NCBI RefSeq assembly: GCF_000190535.1
Contig: NC_015160.1
Span: 2,418,001 to 2,482,000 of the forward strand
Reading direction: 5' to 3'
Origin: Odoribacter splanchnicus DSM 20712
GTDB lineage: Bacteria > Bacteroidota > Bacteroidia > Bacteroidales > Marinifilaceae
DNA: 64,000 bases
In this document: positions 7,564-15,754 of the stretch, in pieces
How positions within the stretch are numbered: the first letter of the stretch is position 1
How the letters are laid out: every line of letters begins with the position of its first letter
Program-made: the position numbers and the translations under genes
Notes under the pieces: model-generated
The model's database searches: none
The model's input: only the letters and a program-made list of their open reading frames with translations
What the model was told of the DNA's origin: nothing

Positions 7564-10500
7564 ATGAAAAGACTATTTTACCTATTAATGATGTTATCCT
7601 GCACTCTTTGGAGTTGCAGTAAAAGTGACGGTCCTATCGATGATCCTGACAATCCTGATAATCCCGATGCCCCAACTAATGTCATGCTTGATATTTCAGT
7701 TTCAGATCTTGTGTTTGGGGCAGAGGGAGGAGAGAAAGAATTTACCATTTATTGTAATTCTGATTGGACTATCACAAACGAAAGTGAATGGTGTAAAACA
7801 ACTGTGAATCAGGGGAATGGTGATAGCAAAATAATTGTGACGGTAGGGGTTTACAGTGAAATGGAAGACAGGAATACGAACTTGACAGTTAAAGCCGGAA
7901 ATATAACAAAAGTTCTGACTGTAACACAAAAAGATGGTGATGCTATTATTTTAAGCAAGGATAAATTCGATATACCGGAAGAAGGTGGAAATGTGACCGT
8001 TGAAGTGAAAAGTAATATTCAATATGAGGTTTCCATTCCATCCCAATTTCAAAATTGGATAAAACATGAACCTGAAACTAAAGCTATTACTGTAAAGAAT
8101 TTTACATTTACGATTTTAGAAAACAAGGAATACGAAAAACGGGAAGGATATATAGTGTTTAATGGTAACTCTTTGAAAGATACAGTCCATATTTATCAAA
8201 CTGCCGATCCAAGGACACTTATCCTGAGTAAAGACACTTACAACATTTCATCTGCAAAAGAATCTATTGAAGTGGAATTGAAATCGAATGTAGATTACTC
8301 CATTTCTATTCCCAGTTCCGCATCGCATTGGATTAAGTTACTCGAAACAAAAGCTATCCGGACTGATAAAATTTATTTTGAAATAGAAGAAAATACTACT
8401 TATGATAATCGTTCAGCCCAGGTTTTTATAAAAGATAAAAACAGTTCTCTTTGTGATACTTTATATATCAATCAATTACAACAAAATGCACTTATTTTAT
8501 CTCAAAAACAATATGAAGTACTCGCAGGAGGTGAACAAATTTCTATTGAGGTTCAGAGTAATATTGACTATGAGATAATTATACCTAAGACAGTACAAGA
8601 ATGGATAGAGCAGATGCCGCAATCTAAGGCACTTACTAAGAGTATGATTAATCTTGAAGTAAAACCCAACCCGACCGATGATGTACGTTCAGCCCAAATT
8701 TTTATAAAAGATAAGAATAGCACTTTGTCTGATACAGTACAAGTGACTCAGGCTGCAAAAGGGATTTATATAGGAGATATTATTTTTGAAACAGAACAGG
8801 ATTTAATTGATTTCCAGACAGCAGGTTATACTAAAGTTAGAGGGAATGTTATTGTGAGCGGAGGGGAAATAACAACCTTACAAAAGTTGGACAATCTGCT
8901 TACGGAAATTAACGGTTCACTGAGATTGGAATGTTCAACCTTGACCACTTTGGATGGTTTGTACGGTTTGAAAACTATAACAGATAGTCTAATAATTAAG
9001 GATGGAGATATGACTTCTTTTGAAGGATTGCGAAATCTTGGAACCATCGGAGGGAATTTTAAAGTAATTGCTGAATCTTCTTATTCTTATTATTATTCTT
9101 TAAATTCTTTATCTTCTTTTAAAGGTTTAAGTGGTTTAAAAAGCATTGGAGGGGATTTTGAGGTGAATGCTAAATCTTCTTATTCTTCTTCTTTAAAATC
9201 TTTAGCATCTTTTGAAGGTTTAGAGAGTCTTGAAACAATCGGAGGGAATTTTAGAGTAATTGCTGAATCTTCTTCTTCTTCTTCTTCTTCTTCTTCTTTA
9301 AATTCTTTATCTTCTTTTAAAGGTTTAAGTGGTTTAAAAAGCATTGGAGGGGATTTTGAGGTGAATGCTAAATCTTCTTCTTCTTCTTCTTCTTCTTCTT
9401 TAAAATCTTTAGCATCTTTTGAAGGTTTAGAGAGTCTTGAAACAATCGGAGGGAATTTTAGAGTAATTGCTGAATCTTCTTCTTCTTCTTATTCTTCTTC
9501 TTCTTCTTCTTTAAATTCTTTATCTTCTTTTAAAGGTTTAAGTGGTTTAAAAAGCATTGGAGGGGATTTTGAGGTGAATGCTAAATCTTCTTCTTCTTCT
9601 TCTTCTTCTTCTTTAAAATCTTTAGCATCTTTAGAAGGATTAGAGAGTCTTGAAACAATCGGAGGGAATTTTAGAGTAATTGCTGAATCTTCTTCTTATT
9701 CTTCTTCTTCTTCTTTAAATTCTTTATCTTCTTTTAAAGGTTTAAGTGGTTTAAAAAGCATTGGAGGGGATTTTGAGGTGAATGCTAAATCTTCTTCTTC
9801 TTCTTCTTCTTCTTCTTTAAAATCTTTAGCATCTTTTGAAGGTTTAGAGAGTCTTGAAACAATCGGAGGGAATTTTAAAGTAATTGCTGGATCTTATTCT
9901 TCTTTAGAGTCTTTATCTTCTTTTAAAGGTTTAAGTGGTTTAAAAAGCATTGGAGGGGATTTTGAGGTGAATGCTAAATATTCTTCTTCTTTAAAATCTT
10001 TAGCATCTTTTGAAGGTTTAGAGAGTCTTGAAACAATCGGAGGGAATTTTAGAGTAATTGCTGAATCTTCTTCTTCTTTAAATTCTTTATCTTCTTTTAA
10101 AGGTTTAAGTGGTTTAAAAAGCATTGGAGGGGATTTTGAGGTGAATGCTAAATCTTCTTCTTCTTTAAATTCTTTAGCATCTTTTGAAGGTTTAGAGAGT
10201 CTTGAAACAATCGGAGGGAATTTTAAAGTAATTGCTGGATCTTATTCTTCTTTAGAGTCTTTATCTTCTTTTAAAAGTTTAAGTGGTTTAAAAAGCATTG
10301 GAGGGGATTTTGAGGTGAATGCTAAATCTTATTCTTCTTTAAAATCTTTAGCATCTTTTGAAGGTTTAGAGAGTCTCACAAACATAGGGGGAGGCAAATT
10401 AACTATAAATTATTGTAGCTCATTAAATAATATAGATGCCCTTAAAAATATTGAATCGCTTAACGATATATCAATTACAACATGTCCCAAATTATATGAT

Positions 10501-10623
10501 TTCTGTGTCCTCCAAAATGTAGTACAAAATATGAGTGGCACTTTTTATTTAAATAACAATGGCTATAACCCGACAAAATACCAACTTTTAAACGGAGAAT
10601 GTTCACAAATTCCGCAAGAATAA
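7564..10623 (+). CDS. BACON-domain / leucine-rich-repeat surface lipoprotein with poly-serine runs
   Basis: A 1019-residue lipoprotein. The signal peptide ends in the lipobox TLWSC (Cys 18), followed by Asp/Pro-rich SDGPIDDPDNPDNPD. Residues 43-395 hold four BACON/Ig-like beta domains with about 90-residue spacing (LSKDKF..., LSKDTY..., LSQKQY...). From residue 400 on there is an irregular leucine-rich repeat region. Its core is seven pairs of alternating units, one with KSIGGDFEVNAK and one with ETIGGNFRVIAE, each pair separated by serine runs of about 3 to 10 residues written as TCT repeats, with occasional Tyr. The C-terminus carries NNGYNPTKYQLLNG, shared in pattern with the B12-island proteins at 25371 and 27846. 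BACON domains are usually carbohydrate- or mucin-associated; the ligand here is unknown. The TCT runs should expand and contract without breaking the frame. Confidence 0.85.
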   Translation: MKRLFYLLMMLSCTLWSCSKSDGPIDDPDNPDNPDAPTNVMLDISVSDLVFGAEGGEKEFTIYCNSDWTITNESEWCKTTVNQGNGDSKIIVTVGVYSEMEDRNTNLTVKAGNITKVLTVTQKDGDAIILSKDKFDIPEEGGNVTVEVKSNIQYEVSIPSQFQNWIKHEPETKAITVKNFTFTILENKEYEKREGYIVFNGNSLKDTVHIYQTADPRTLILSKDTYNISSAKESIEVELKSNVDYSISIPSSASHWIKLLETKAIRTDKIYFEIEENTTYDNRSAQVFIKDKNSSLCDTLYINQLQQNALILSQKQYEVLAGGEQISIEVQSNIDYEIIIPKTVQEWIEQMPQSKALTKSMINLEVKPNPTDDVRSAQIFIKDKNSTLSDTVQVTQAAKGIYIGDIIFETEQDLIDFQTAGYTKVRGNVIVSGGEITTLQKLDNLLTEINGSLRLECSTLTTLDGLYGLKTITDSLIIKDGDMTSFEGLRNLGTIGGNFKVIAESSYSYYYSLNSLSSFKGLSGLKSIGGDFEVNAKSSYSSSLKSLASFEGLESLETIGGNFRVIAESSSSSSSSSSLNSLSSFKGLSGLKSIGGDFEVNAKSSSSSSSSSLKSLASFEGLESLETIGGNFRVIAESSSSSYSSSSSSLNSLSSFKGLSGLKSIGGDFEVNAKSSSSSSSSSLKSLASLEGLESLETIGGNFRVIAESSSYSSSSSLNSLSSFKGLSGLKSIGGDFEVNAKSSSSSSSSSLKSLASFEGLESLETIGGNFKVIAGSYSSLESLSSFKGLSGLKSIGGDFEVNAKYSSSLKSLASFEGLESLETIGGNFRVIAESSSSLNSLSSFKGLSGLKSIGGDFEVNAKSSSSLNSLASFEGLESLETIGGNFKVIAGSYSSLESLSSFKSLSGLKSIGGDFEVNAKSYSSLKSLASFEGLESLTNIGGGKLTINYCSSLNNIDALKNIESLNDISITTCPKLYDFCVLQNVVQNMSGTFYLNNNGYNPTKYQLLNGECSQIPQE
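9060..10350 (+). repeat. In-frame (TCT)n microsatellites within tandem LRR units
   Basis: Seven tandem repeat pairs, nearly identical at DNA level, each contain TCT/TTC tracts from about 3 to 10 codons long. Longer tracts cluster in the first half (9260-9820) and shorter ones in the second. The triplet unit preserves the reading frame when the length changes. Confidence 0.9.
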
Positions 10624-10632
10624 TTCATCATT

Positions 10633-10672
10633 TCTACTCCTATACTTTAAACGTTGGGAGTAGGAATTTTTA
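10633..10672 (+). terminator. Terminator after the BACON/LRR gene
   Basis: CTACTCC pairs with GGAGTAG, extended by flanking A/T pairs, followed by a short T run. Confidence 0.65.
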
Positions 10673-10691
10673 AAACTTAAAACTTATAGAC

Positions 10692-10856
10692 ATGGATACA
10701 ATTACATTGAAAGTAAAAACTACTAAACCAACTCAAGAAATTGAGCTCAGATTTTCAGAAACAAGAAGTTCGAAACCTATCCAATTTGAAATAGACTGGG
10801 GAGATGGAACGCTAAATACACAGACATCTCATGTTTATAAAATGCCTGCTAATTAG
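10692..10856 (+). CDS. 54-residue WGDG-motif protein, probably a gene fragment
   Basis: A short ORF with no signal peptide. Its centre, FEIDWGDGTLNTQTSHVY, matches the pattern ITIDWGDGNVENA in the lipoprotein at 11349, where it looks like a PKD-like beta-sandwich motif. The following His-Val-Tyr also fits that fold (compare GHRYPNSNPY there). It probably represents the beginning of a related gene that lost the signal peptide and the repeats. It could also be an expressed small protein; a terminator precedes it and the HEPN-like gene follows after 22 bases. Confidence 0.45.
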   Translation: MDTITLKVKTTKPTQEIELRFSETRSSKPIQFEIDWGDGTLNTQTSHVYKMPAN

Positions 10857-10878
10857 AATACAATTTATCAAATAAGCA

Positions 10879-11328
10879 ATGAGACAGCAAACTAAACAGA
10901 AAAAAGCACTTTTATTATTGAACTTGGAGGTTTCTGATAGGATGAAAGATCTTGTCAATAAAGAAGAATATGGATATGCCATCTTAAATCTATGGAATCA
11001 AATTGAAGCAGGATTGAAATTATCCAGATGCATAGAAAAAGGTGCGTATCCGAAAAACTTAGATGTAAGATGGACAGGTTTTTTAAAAATATTAAATGAA
11101 GAAATGCCTGAAATATTGAAGGTGATTTTTAGTAAGGAACAAAATTGTTTATGGAAAATTCGTAATGAAATAGTGCACGCTAACCAAACTATATCGCAAG
11201 AACAATATGAACAATTTTATGAAAAAGGTAATCTTTTATTGAATAAGTTGAGAGAAAATCTATCATTGAAGTATGACTTTGAGAATGGATTGCCCAAAAC
11301 AAAGAAAAAGACGAAGAATAGAAAATGA
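10879..11328 (+). CDS. HEPN-like small protein
   Basis: A 149-residue, all-helical, basic protein. Near residue 95 it has RNEIVH, a fit to the RX4-6H motif of HEPN ribonucleases, preceded by LWKI as in many DUF4145/AbiV-like helical proteins. The C-terminus is a lysine tail (KTKKKTKNRK). HEPN proteins are frequent RNase toxins in toxin-antitoxin and abortive-infection systems. Here it overlaps the following lipoprotein frame by ATGA rather than a recognisable antitoxin. Assignment rests on the motif and predicted helices only; it may be a non-catalytic relative. Confidence 0.45.
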   Translation: MRQQTKQKKALLLLNLEVSDRMKDLVNKEEYGYAILNLWNQIEAGLKLSRCIEKGAYPKNLDVRWTGFLKILNEEMPEILKVIFSKEQNCLWKIRNEIVHANQTISQEQYEQFYEKGNLLLNKLRENLSLKYDFENGLPKTKKKTKNRK

Positions 11329-11348
11329 ATTATATAAATAACATTAAT

Positions 11349-12212
11349 ATGAAACAGATTTACATTTTATTGGTTACTATATGTGCCATTGCTTTTACTG
11401 CGTGTTCAAAAGATGATGATTCATCAGAAGATGGAAAAGAAGGGGTAATTACGTTGGTTCATAGAACTGATTATTCTGCTAGTAGTCCTGTGCGAATACA
11501 AATTGGGGCTTTTAATAAGGGAGACATTATTACAATTGATTGGGGAGATGGAAATGTTGAAAATGCCAATCTGGAAACGATGTGTGATAATATTTTTTCA
11601 ACCTATGGCATTGGTCATAGATATCCTAATAGTAATCCTTATATTATTACAATTAAAGGGAAAATTAGAGGCTTTTGGTGTTACACCAAGCACATAACCT
11701 CATTAGATGTCAGTGGGTGTCCTGCATTGACTTCCTTACGATGTTATGGCAATAACCTAACCTCATTAGAGGTCAGTAAGAATACTGCCTTGACTAAGCT
11801 GTCTTGCGGTAATAATAGCTTAACTTCATTAGATGTCAGTAAGAATACTGCCTTGACTAGTTTGGATTGTGGCAATAATAGCTTAACTTCATTGGATATA
11901 AGTAAGAATACTGCATTGACTAAGCTGTCTTGCGGTAATAATAGCTTAACTTCATTAGATGTCAGTAAGAATACTGCCTTGACTAGTTTGGATTGTGGCA
12001 ATAATAGCTTAACTTCATTGGATATAAGTAAGAATACTGCCTTGACTTATTTACGTTGTGGAAATAATAATCTCTCTGCAAGTGCCCTGAACAAGATTTT
12101 TAACGATTTACCAATAAATGATGGAAACATTTATTTTAACGATAATCCCGGAACTGATACTTGTGATAAGAGAATACTGGACTATAAGAGATGGGAATGT
12201 AATTGTAGATAA
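11349..12212 (+). CDS. Leucine-rich-repeat surface lipoprotein with WGDG domain
   Basis: A 287-residue lipoprotein. The start is placed at ATG 11349, which gives a clean signal peptide ending in the lipobox IAFTAC (Cys 19); the upstream in-frame ATG at 11325 overlaps the HEPN-like stop. Residues 35-105 form a PKD-like domain with the motif IDWGDGNVE. Residues 115-250 contain six or seven 21-residue leucine-rich repeats of the type LTSLDVSKNTALTxLxCxNN, alternating DVSKN and DISKN so that pairs of units repeat almost exactly at 126 bases. The C-terminus has two cysteines (TCDKR, ECNC). It is probably exported to the cell surface; the ligand is unknown. Confidence 0.85.
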   Translation: MKQIYILLVTICAIAFTACSKDDDSSEDGKEGVITLVHRTDYSASSPVRIQIGAFNKGDIITIDWGDGNVENANLETMCDNIFSTYGIGHRYPNSNPYIITIKGKIRGFWCYTKHITSLDVSGCPALTSLRCYGNNLTSLEVSKNTALTKLSCGNNSLTSLDVSKNTALTSLDCGNNSLTSLDISKNTALTKLSCGNNSLTSLDVSKNTALTSLDCGNNSLTSLDISKNTALTYLRCGNNNLSASALNKIFNDLPINDGNIYFNDNPGTDTCDKRILDYKRWECNCR

Positions 12213-12223
12213 AATCTTAACCT

Positions 12224-12262
12224 ATCACCATTCCTGATATGAGTCCTGAGAATGGTGATATC
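12224..12262 (+). repeat. Perfect inverted repeat after the LRR lipoprotein
   Basis: TATCACCATTC and GAATGGTGATA form an 11-base stem with a 16-base loop. No T run follows, so it may be an mRNA-end or regulatory hairpin. A diverged copy of its sequence lies at about 12585-12620 after the next gene. Confidence 0.6.
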
Positions 12263-12276
12263 AAAACTAAAATAAT

Positions 12277-12573
12277 ATGAATGGTAAAATTTGTGCTTTA
12301 GATGAATTTAAAGAATTCCTAAAACAGCTTGTTGAATCCGGCAGATTAGAAGGTACAGAGTTAGGGGTTGCAAAATTAGTTCTGGGCAAAGGATATGGAG
12401 TCTTGTCTCCTGAACAAATGAAAGTGTTTGACAGAATGATTGATACAAATGTAATAGAAAACTGTCAACGGTGTGGTGTCCCTATTCCTTGGGAAGAAAT
12501 GTTTATTGCTATTGATAATGGTGGTTATTGTTGTTATTGTCAGCATATGATGGAAAAGATTGAAAAGGAATAA
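12277..12573 (+). CDS. Small zinc-ribbon-like protein (98 residues)
   Basis: Residues 62-90 contain two CxxC pairs (CQRC and CYC with an adjacent Cys) spaced like a zinc ribbon: CQRCGVPIPWEEM, then GGYCCYCQHMM. The N-terminal 55 residues are helical. No family name is recognised and no function can be assigned. It is the last protein gene before tRNA-Gly and is flanked on both sides by related hairpin sequences. Confidence 0.6.
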   Translation: MNGKICALDEFKEFLKQLVESGRLEGTELGVAKLVLGKGYGVLSPEQMKVFDRMIDTNVIENCQRCGVPIPWEEMFIAIDNGGYCCYCQHMMEKIEKE

Positions 12574-12694
12574 ATATAATTTACCCCCATTTCTGATATT
12601 TAAATAGTGAGGAATGATAATTTAAAGACTGGATAATATGGAAAAGAAAATAAATTTGGTAACTGTAATATAGTTCCTAAAAATTTAACCTCAC

Positions 12695-12720
12695 ACTCCC
12701 GGCTCAATACCGGGAGTTTT
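12695..12720 (+). terminator. Terminator
   Basis: A perfect eight-base stem ACTCCCGG / CCGGGAGT with a seven-base loop, then TTT. Confidence 0.85.
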
Positions 12721-12795
12721 CAATTTAAATCAAGCATTATGGACACCAGTTAAAACCGTCGGAAAAGTCCTCTTTAGAAGAGGGTTTCCCCTTTC

Positions 12796-12840
12796 TGCAC
12801 TTCGGGGGGAATTATTATATATAATATACAGCGAAATGCA
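12796..12840 (-). repeat. Imperfect palindrome, copy 2 of the inverted pair
   Basis: On the minus strand it reads GCATTTC, an AT-rich centre, then CCCCGAAGTGCA, the same pattern as at 3549-3592. The two copies face each other and bracket 9.2 kb. Confidence 0.55.
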
Positions 12841-12955
12841 AAAATTAAGATAAAATATAAACCCTGTCAGGTTTGACACAAACATCAACCGAAACGTCAA
12901 CCAAGCGGAATAAGGAAAAGAGAATCTTTTGTAATTGCCGAATAAATAATAGTCT

Positions 12956-13028
12956 GCGGAAATAGCTCAGTCGATAGAGCACTAGCCTTCCAAGCTGGGG
13001 GTCGCGGGTTTGAGTCCCGTTTTCCGCT
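12956..13028 (+). tRNA. tRNA-Gly (anticodon TCC)
   Basis: A 73-base cloverleaf: acceptor GCGGAAA / TTTCCGC with discriminator T, D arm AGCTCAGTCGATAGAGC, anticodon loop CTTCCAA and T loop TTTGAGT with a slightly weak T stem (GCGGG / CCCGT). CCA is not encoded. tRNA 3' ends are common integration sites, and an integrase remnant lies about 100 bases downstream. Confidence 0.95.
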
Positions 13029-13037
13029 CTCTGAATG

Positions 13038-13066
13038 AGGTAGTTACGAAAGTAGCTACCTTTTTT
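13038..13066 (+). terminator. Terminator of tRNA-Gly
   Basis: AGGTAGTTAC pairs fully with GTAGCTACCT (one wobble) across a GAAA tetraloop, followed by six T. Confidence 0.9.
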
Positions 13067-13129
13067 ATTTTGTGGTTTTTCGTGGTTTGGGGGCATCTGT
13101 TTAAACCGAGGTTTAAACCAACTTTAGCC

Positions 13130-13234
13130 ATGAACGCCTCTATTTCAGTGGTTTGTTACAAATCAAAAACACTTTCAAACGGAGAATACCCATTAATGTT
13201 CCGAATATCCAAAGACGACCTTTGTAAAAAATGA
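13130..13234 (+). pseudogene. Integrase N-terminal stub
   Basis: A 34-codon ORF whose residues (MNASISVVCYKSKTLSNGEY, then PLMFRISKD) match the arm-binding N-terminus typical of Bacteroidetes tyrosine recombinases. It runs into a stop and no downstream catalytic domain is seen; the next sequence is a broken MATE gene. It lies in the usual place for the integrase of an element inserted in the tRNA-Gly 3' end, so it marks a decayed or deleted insertion. Confidence 0.65.
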
Positions 13235-13294
13235 AAAAGGATTATAAACCGTAATCTGTTAAAAAAAATCATAGAGACGGCTGTAGGGTGTTTC

Positions 13295-13890
13295 TTGAAA
13301 TACGGGTATGTAGCGTGGAGTACTCCTTTCGTCATCGTCTCCACAGCTTTCAGCAACCTTGTCCGTGCCAAAGGGAAATCGACAGAGGCACTGAACGGAA
13401 TACTGATAGGTACCATACAGAATATCGTACTCAATCGCTTGTTTATCCTATGGCTCGGCTACAGGATTGCCGGTGCGGCATGGGCTACGGCCATCGGTTA
13501 TACGGCAGCAACGCATATTACGTTATCTTGCTGACGGGTAAAGACTCCCACCTGACCATATCCATAGCCTGTTTCAATATGAGAAAAGAAACAGTGGGAC
13601 CGTCTCAGGCAGTCATACGTCTGTCATGCTTCGCAGGATTGGGTATGGGCGTGATACTGACCTTGCTTTGCGGAGTGTTTTCCGAAGAACTGATCAGTTG
13701 TGTCATTGATTCGGAAGGAATTCGGGAATATGGTACACCGCTCGTCCGGACGTTGCTGCTGTCGGGACCAGTGATGGGTATCCTGTTTATTTATATCAAT
13801 ACCTTGCAGGCGATCGGGGCGGAAGCGGCACAACCTGTAGCAGAATTCTTTCCCTCCTTCTGGCTGTTTGGCTGTTTTGGCGGACTGAAA
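13295..13890 (+). pseudogene. MATE-family efflux pump, frameshifted and truncated
   Basis: Two frames carry consecutive MATE-like segments. The first (13295-13534) has VIVSTAFSNLVRAKGK and GAAWATAIGYTAA. The second, in another frame from about 13500, has SCFAGLGMGVILTLLCGVFS and LLLSGPVMGILFIYINTL, typical of the pump's second half. The N-terminal helices and the end are missing. Nearby integrase debris suggests that element insertion or deletion removed the start. Confidence 0.7.
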
Positions 13891-13920
13891 AGAGAATGGG
13901 GAAAGCCCCCTCTTTTGTTT
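13888..13920 (+). terminator. Terminator-like hairpin in MATE remnant
   Basis: AAAAGAG with GGGG pairs with CCCC and CTCTTTT across a short loop, then GTTT. Confidence 0.6.
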
Positions 13921-14245
13921 AACTTAAGATCTTTATCGGACATTACTTGTCATTATCTCATAGCGGTTTGGAAAGGGATAAGCTTCAGGGGGTCCGGCAT
14001 TAACCTGAATGGCTGTTCAGCACTGTACCCTCAATGATCTGACATAAACGGACATACCGTCCTTCTTAGATCTCCGGTCAATCCTACCTGAAACGATTCG
14101 TCAAACACCATGAAAATAATTTCCCGGCAGAATACCGGAATAAATTTATCCGCAACCAGCGAAAAAATCAAGACATATAAGAAATCACCGGGGAGCGCAA
14201 AGCTCCATGCCATAAAAAAAATCCTCAAAAACAATTCCCCTATTT
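13921..14245. other. Gap with no supported gene
   Basis: No ORF here has family-like sequence on either strand. A small hairpin GGAGC / GCTCC occurs near 14193-14207. It looks like degraded sequence between the MATE remnant and the next gene. Confidence 0.4.
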
Positions 14246-14506
14246 TTAGTATGAACCGGATACCTTCACATTCATTTCATCTCTTGTACTGGCGGACTTA
14301 ATATCGACATGCATCTCGATATCTTTTATATTAACGGGTAATTCCAGAAATGAATACCCCGGATGACAGTGATAAGCAAACAGCCAGCGATTACCTTCAA
14401 AATCAGTTTCGTATAAAGACCGGTCTTCATATACCAAGTATTTAGGTCGATTAAAATAATTCGATTCTTGCCCTCGAGGTATATCTATTTTCAAGAAAAC
14501 CGACAT
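14246..14506 (-). CDS. Hypothetical 86-residue protein
   Basis: An ORF overlapping the 3' end of the flavodoxin/ferredoxin gene by 56 bases in another frame. Content such as RPKYLVYEDRSLYETD and WLFAYHCHPGYSF looks protein-like, but no family is recognised. It may be the tail of an older gene or a real small protein. Confidence 0.3.
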   Translation of the reverse strand: MSVFLKIDIPRGQESNYFNRPKYLVYEDRSLYETDFEGNRWLFAYHCHPGYSFLELPVNIKDIEMHVDIKSASTRDEMNVKVSGSY

Positions 14507-15272
14507 GACTTAGGTAAGCTTCATCCGTCAACTGTTTGGCATGTACAGGACATTGTTTTACACAAGCATTACACTTGATACAAATACCGGAAACCTCAGA
14601 AGGATGATCCAGCCGGATAGCCCCCATAGGACAAACTTTTGCACAACGTCTGCAATCGATGCACGCATCGGTCGTAACAGGTTTTGCTTTCAGGAAATTC
14701 ACCACCTCTTCATCCCTTCCTTTGGGTTTATAATACCCACCGTAATCAGGAGCCCCTTGTCCCGGAATCTTTATTCCGGTAAATTCTCCTGGTTGCAATA
14801 TTCTTCTCACGATCTCTGCCGAAAACTGTTCTGCCTTTTCCAGATCTTCCCGGTCGGGACGCCCGGTAGCCAACCGGGTCGTGAAAGAATGCTGGCCGAC
14901 AAAAGCCGCAGCAGCTATCGGATGAAACCCTCTATATCTTAAAATATCATACAGTTCGACGAGCGCATTCCCATAGGACCGATTCCCATAAACCACTACA
15001 GGCACCGCCCAGGCCCCATTACTCTGCCAGGTGGTCAAGTAATTCAATAACAGATTCGGTAAACGGCCGGCGTAAACAGGCAGACCGACAATAGCCAACT
15101 CCGATTCCCGAATATCAGGCACTTTCTTCCGCCCCGACGGCAATGTAAAGTCTTTCACTTCCGTCACGACTTCCGGTAATAACGTAGTGATACATTTTAC
15201 CAAATGGGTAATCACTGTTTTAGTTGTGCCTGTCGGACTAAAATAGACCGCATGTACTTTCTCTATTTTCAT
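14451..15272 (-). CDS. EFR1-type flavodoxin/ferredoxin fusion protein
   Basis: 273 residues. The N-terminal flavodoxin-like domain begins VHAVYFSPTGTTKTV, the phosphate-binding loop for FMN, and continues with GLPVYAGRLPNLL. The C-terminal part (about 195-245) carries two [4Fe-4S] motifs, CIDCRRCAKVCP and CIKCNACVKQCP. Proteins of this EFR1 layout are predicted electron carriers in anaerobes; the partner is not evident here. The length is normal and both domains look intact. It is not in an operon with the B12 genes, which run in the other direction. Confidence 0.85.
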   Translation of the reverse strand: MKIEKVHAVYFSPTGTTKTVITHLVKCITTLLPEVVTEVKDFTLPSGRKKVPDIRESELAIVGLPVYAGRLPNLLLNYLTTWQSNGAWAVPVVVYGNRSYGNALVELYDILRYRGFHPIAAAAFVGQHSFTTRLATGRPDREDLEKAEQFSAEIVRRILQPGEFTGIKIPGQGAPDYGGYYKPKGRDEEVVNFLKAKPVTTDACIDCRRCAKVCPMGAIRLDHPSEVSGICIKCNACVKQCPVHAKQLTDEAYLSHVGFLENRYTSRARIELF

Positions 15273-15338
15273 AAAGTATCGGATAAATAGTCTGTCAAAA
15301 TCTTTCCCACCCGATCAATCCCGAACAAAGCTGCAATT

Positions 15339-15640
15339 TTATTCCGGTAAAACCAATAAATCATGTTTATTAATTTTGAATAATTTGCATATATCATCTA
15401 ATTCCCAAATCTGCTTATCGCTATTATTCGTACCGATCAACTCCGGCACGATATTCCCTTCGACAGGGGCGCATTTGGATTTTTCACAGAAACAGGAAGT
15501 CGGGCAAAAGAGATAATCCATCTTGTTTTCATCATTGAAATAATCGGTTTGACATGTTTTCCGTTCAGAACAGGTTTTACTTCATTGCCTGTACAAGGAT
15601 AAAAGCCCGATTTTAAAGAAATTCTAAAGGTTTTTCCCAA
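15339..15640 (-). pseudogene. Possible frameshifted small gene
   Basis: Two overlapping minus-strand frames join into one plausible chain with a single frameshift near 15525. The first (from 15640) contains RISLKSGFYPCTGNEVKPVL. The second (to 15339) contains LFCPTSCFCEKSKCAP and WELDDICKLFKINKHDLLVL. Cysteine-rich and lysine-rich content suggests a former metal-binding or regulatory protein of about 100 residues. No family is recognised. Confidence 0.35.
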
Positions 15641-15705
15641 AATAACCGTTCAGCACAAAGTATTGCCTCCGTCCCTGTGGACTAACAAACATTCACAAAA
15701 TATCA

Positions 15706-15736
15706 TTTCCCTTATAAAATGATTTATATATCTTTG
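15706..15736 (+). promoter_or_regulatory. Promoter of the BtuB operon riboswitch transcript
   Basis: TTTC at 15706-15709, 19 bases, then TATCTTTG at 15729-15736. This fits the Bacteroidetes consensus apart from the last base of the -33 element, and it lies just before the riboswitch. Confidence 0.6.
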
Positions 15737-15754
15737 CCGTCACATAAAAATTGC

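Larger units (their letters stand above)
12574..12955 (+). other. Gap before tRNA-Gly
   Basis: No protein gene is supported. It holds a diverged copy of the 12224 hairpin sequence (12585-12620), a strong terminator (12695-12720) and copy 2 of the inverted palindrome pair (12796-12840). ATG at 12639 opens only an 11-codon frame. Confidence 0.5.

Noticed and set aside
9060..9830. CRISPR array in the repeat-rich lipoprotein region
   Set aside because: Repeats are translated in frame, unit lengths vary with TCT tracts, and there are no unique spacers or cas genes.
14541..14942. Plus-strand ORF of 133 codons opposite the flavodoxin/ferredoxin gene
   Set aside because: It is the mirror of a clearly recognisable gene and has no family-like sequence.
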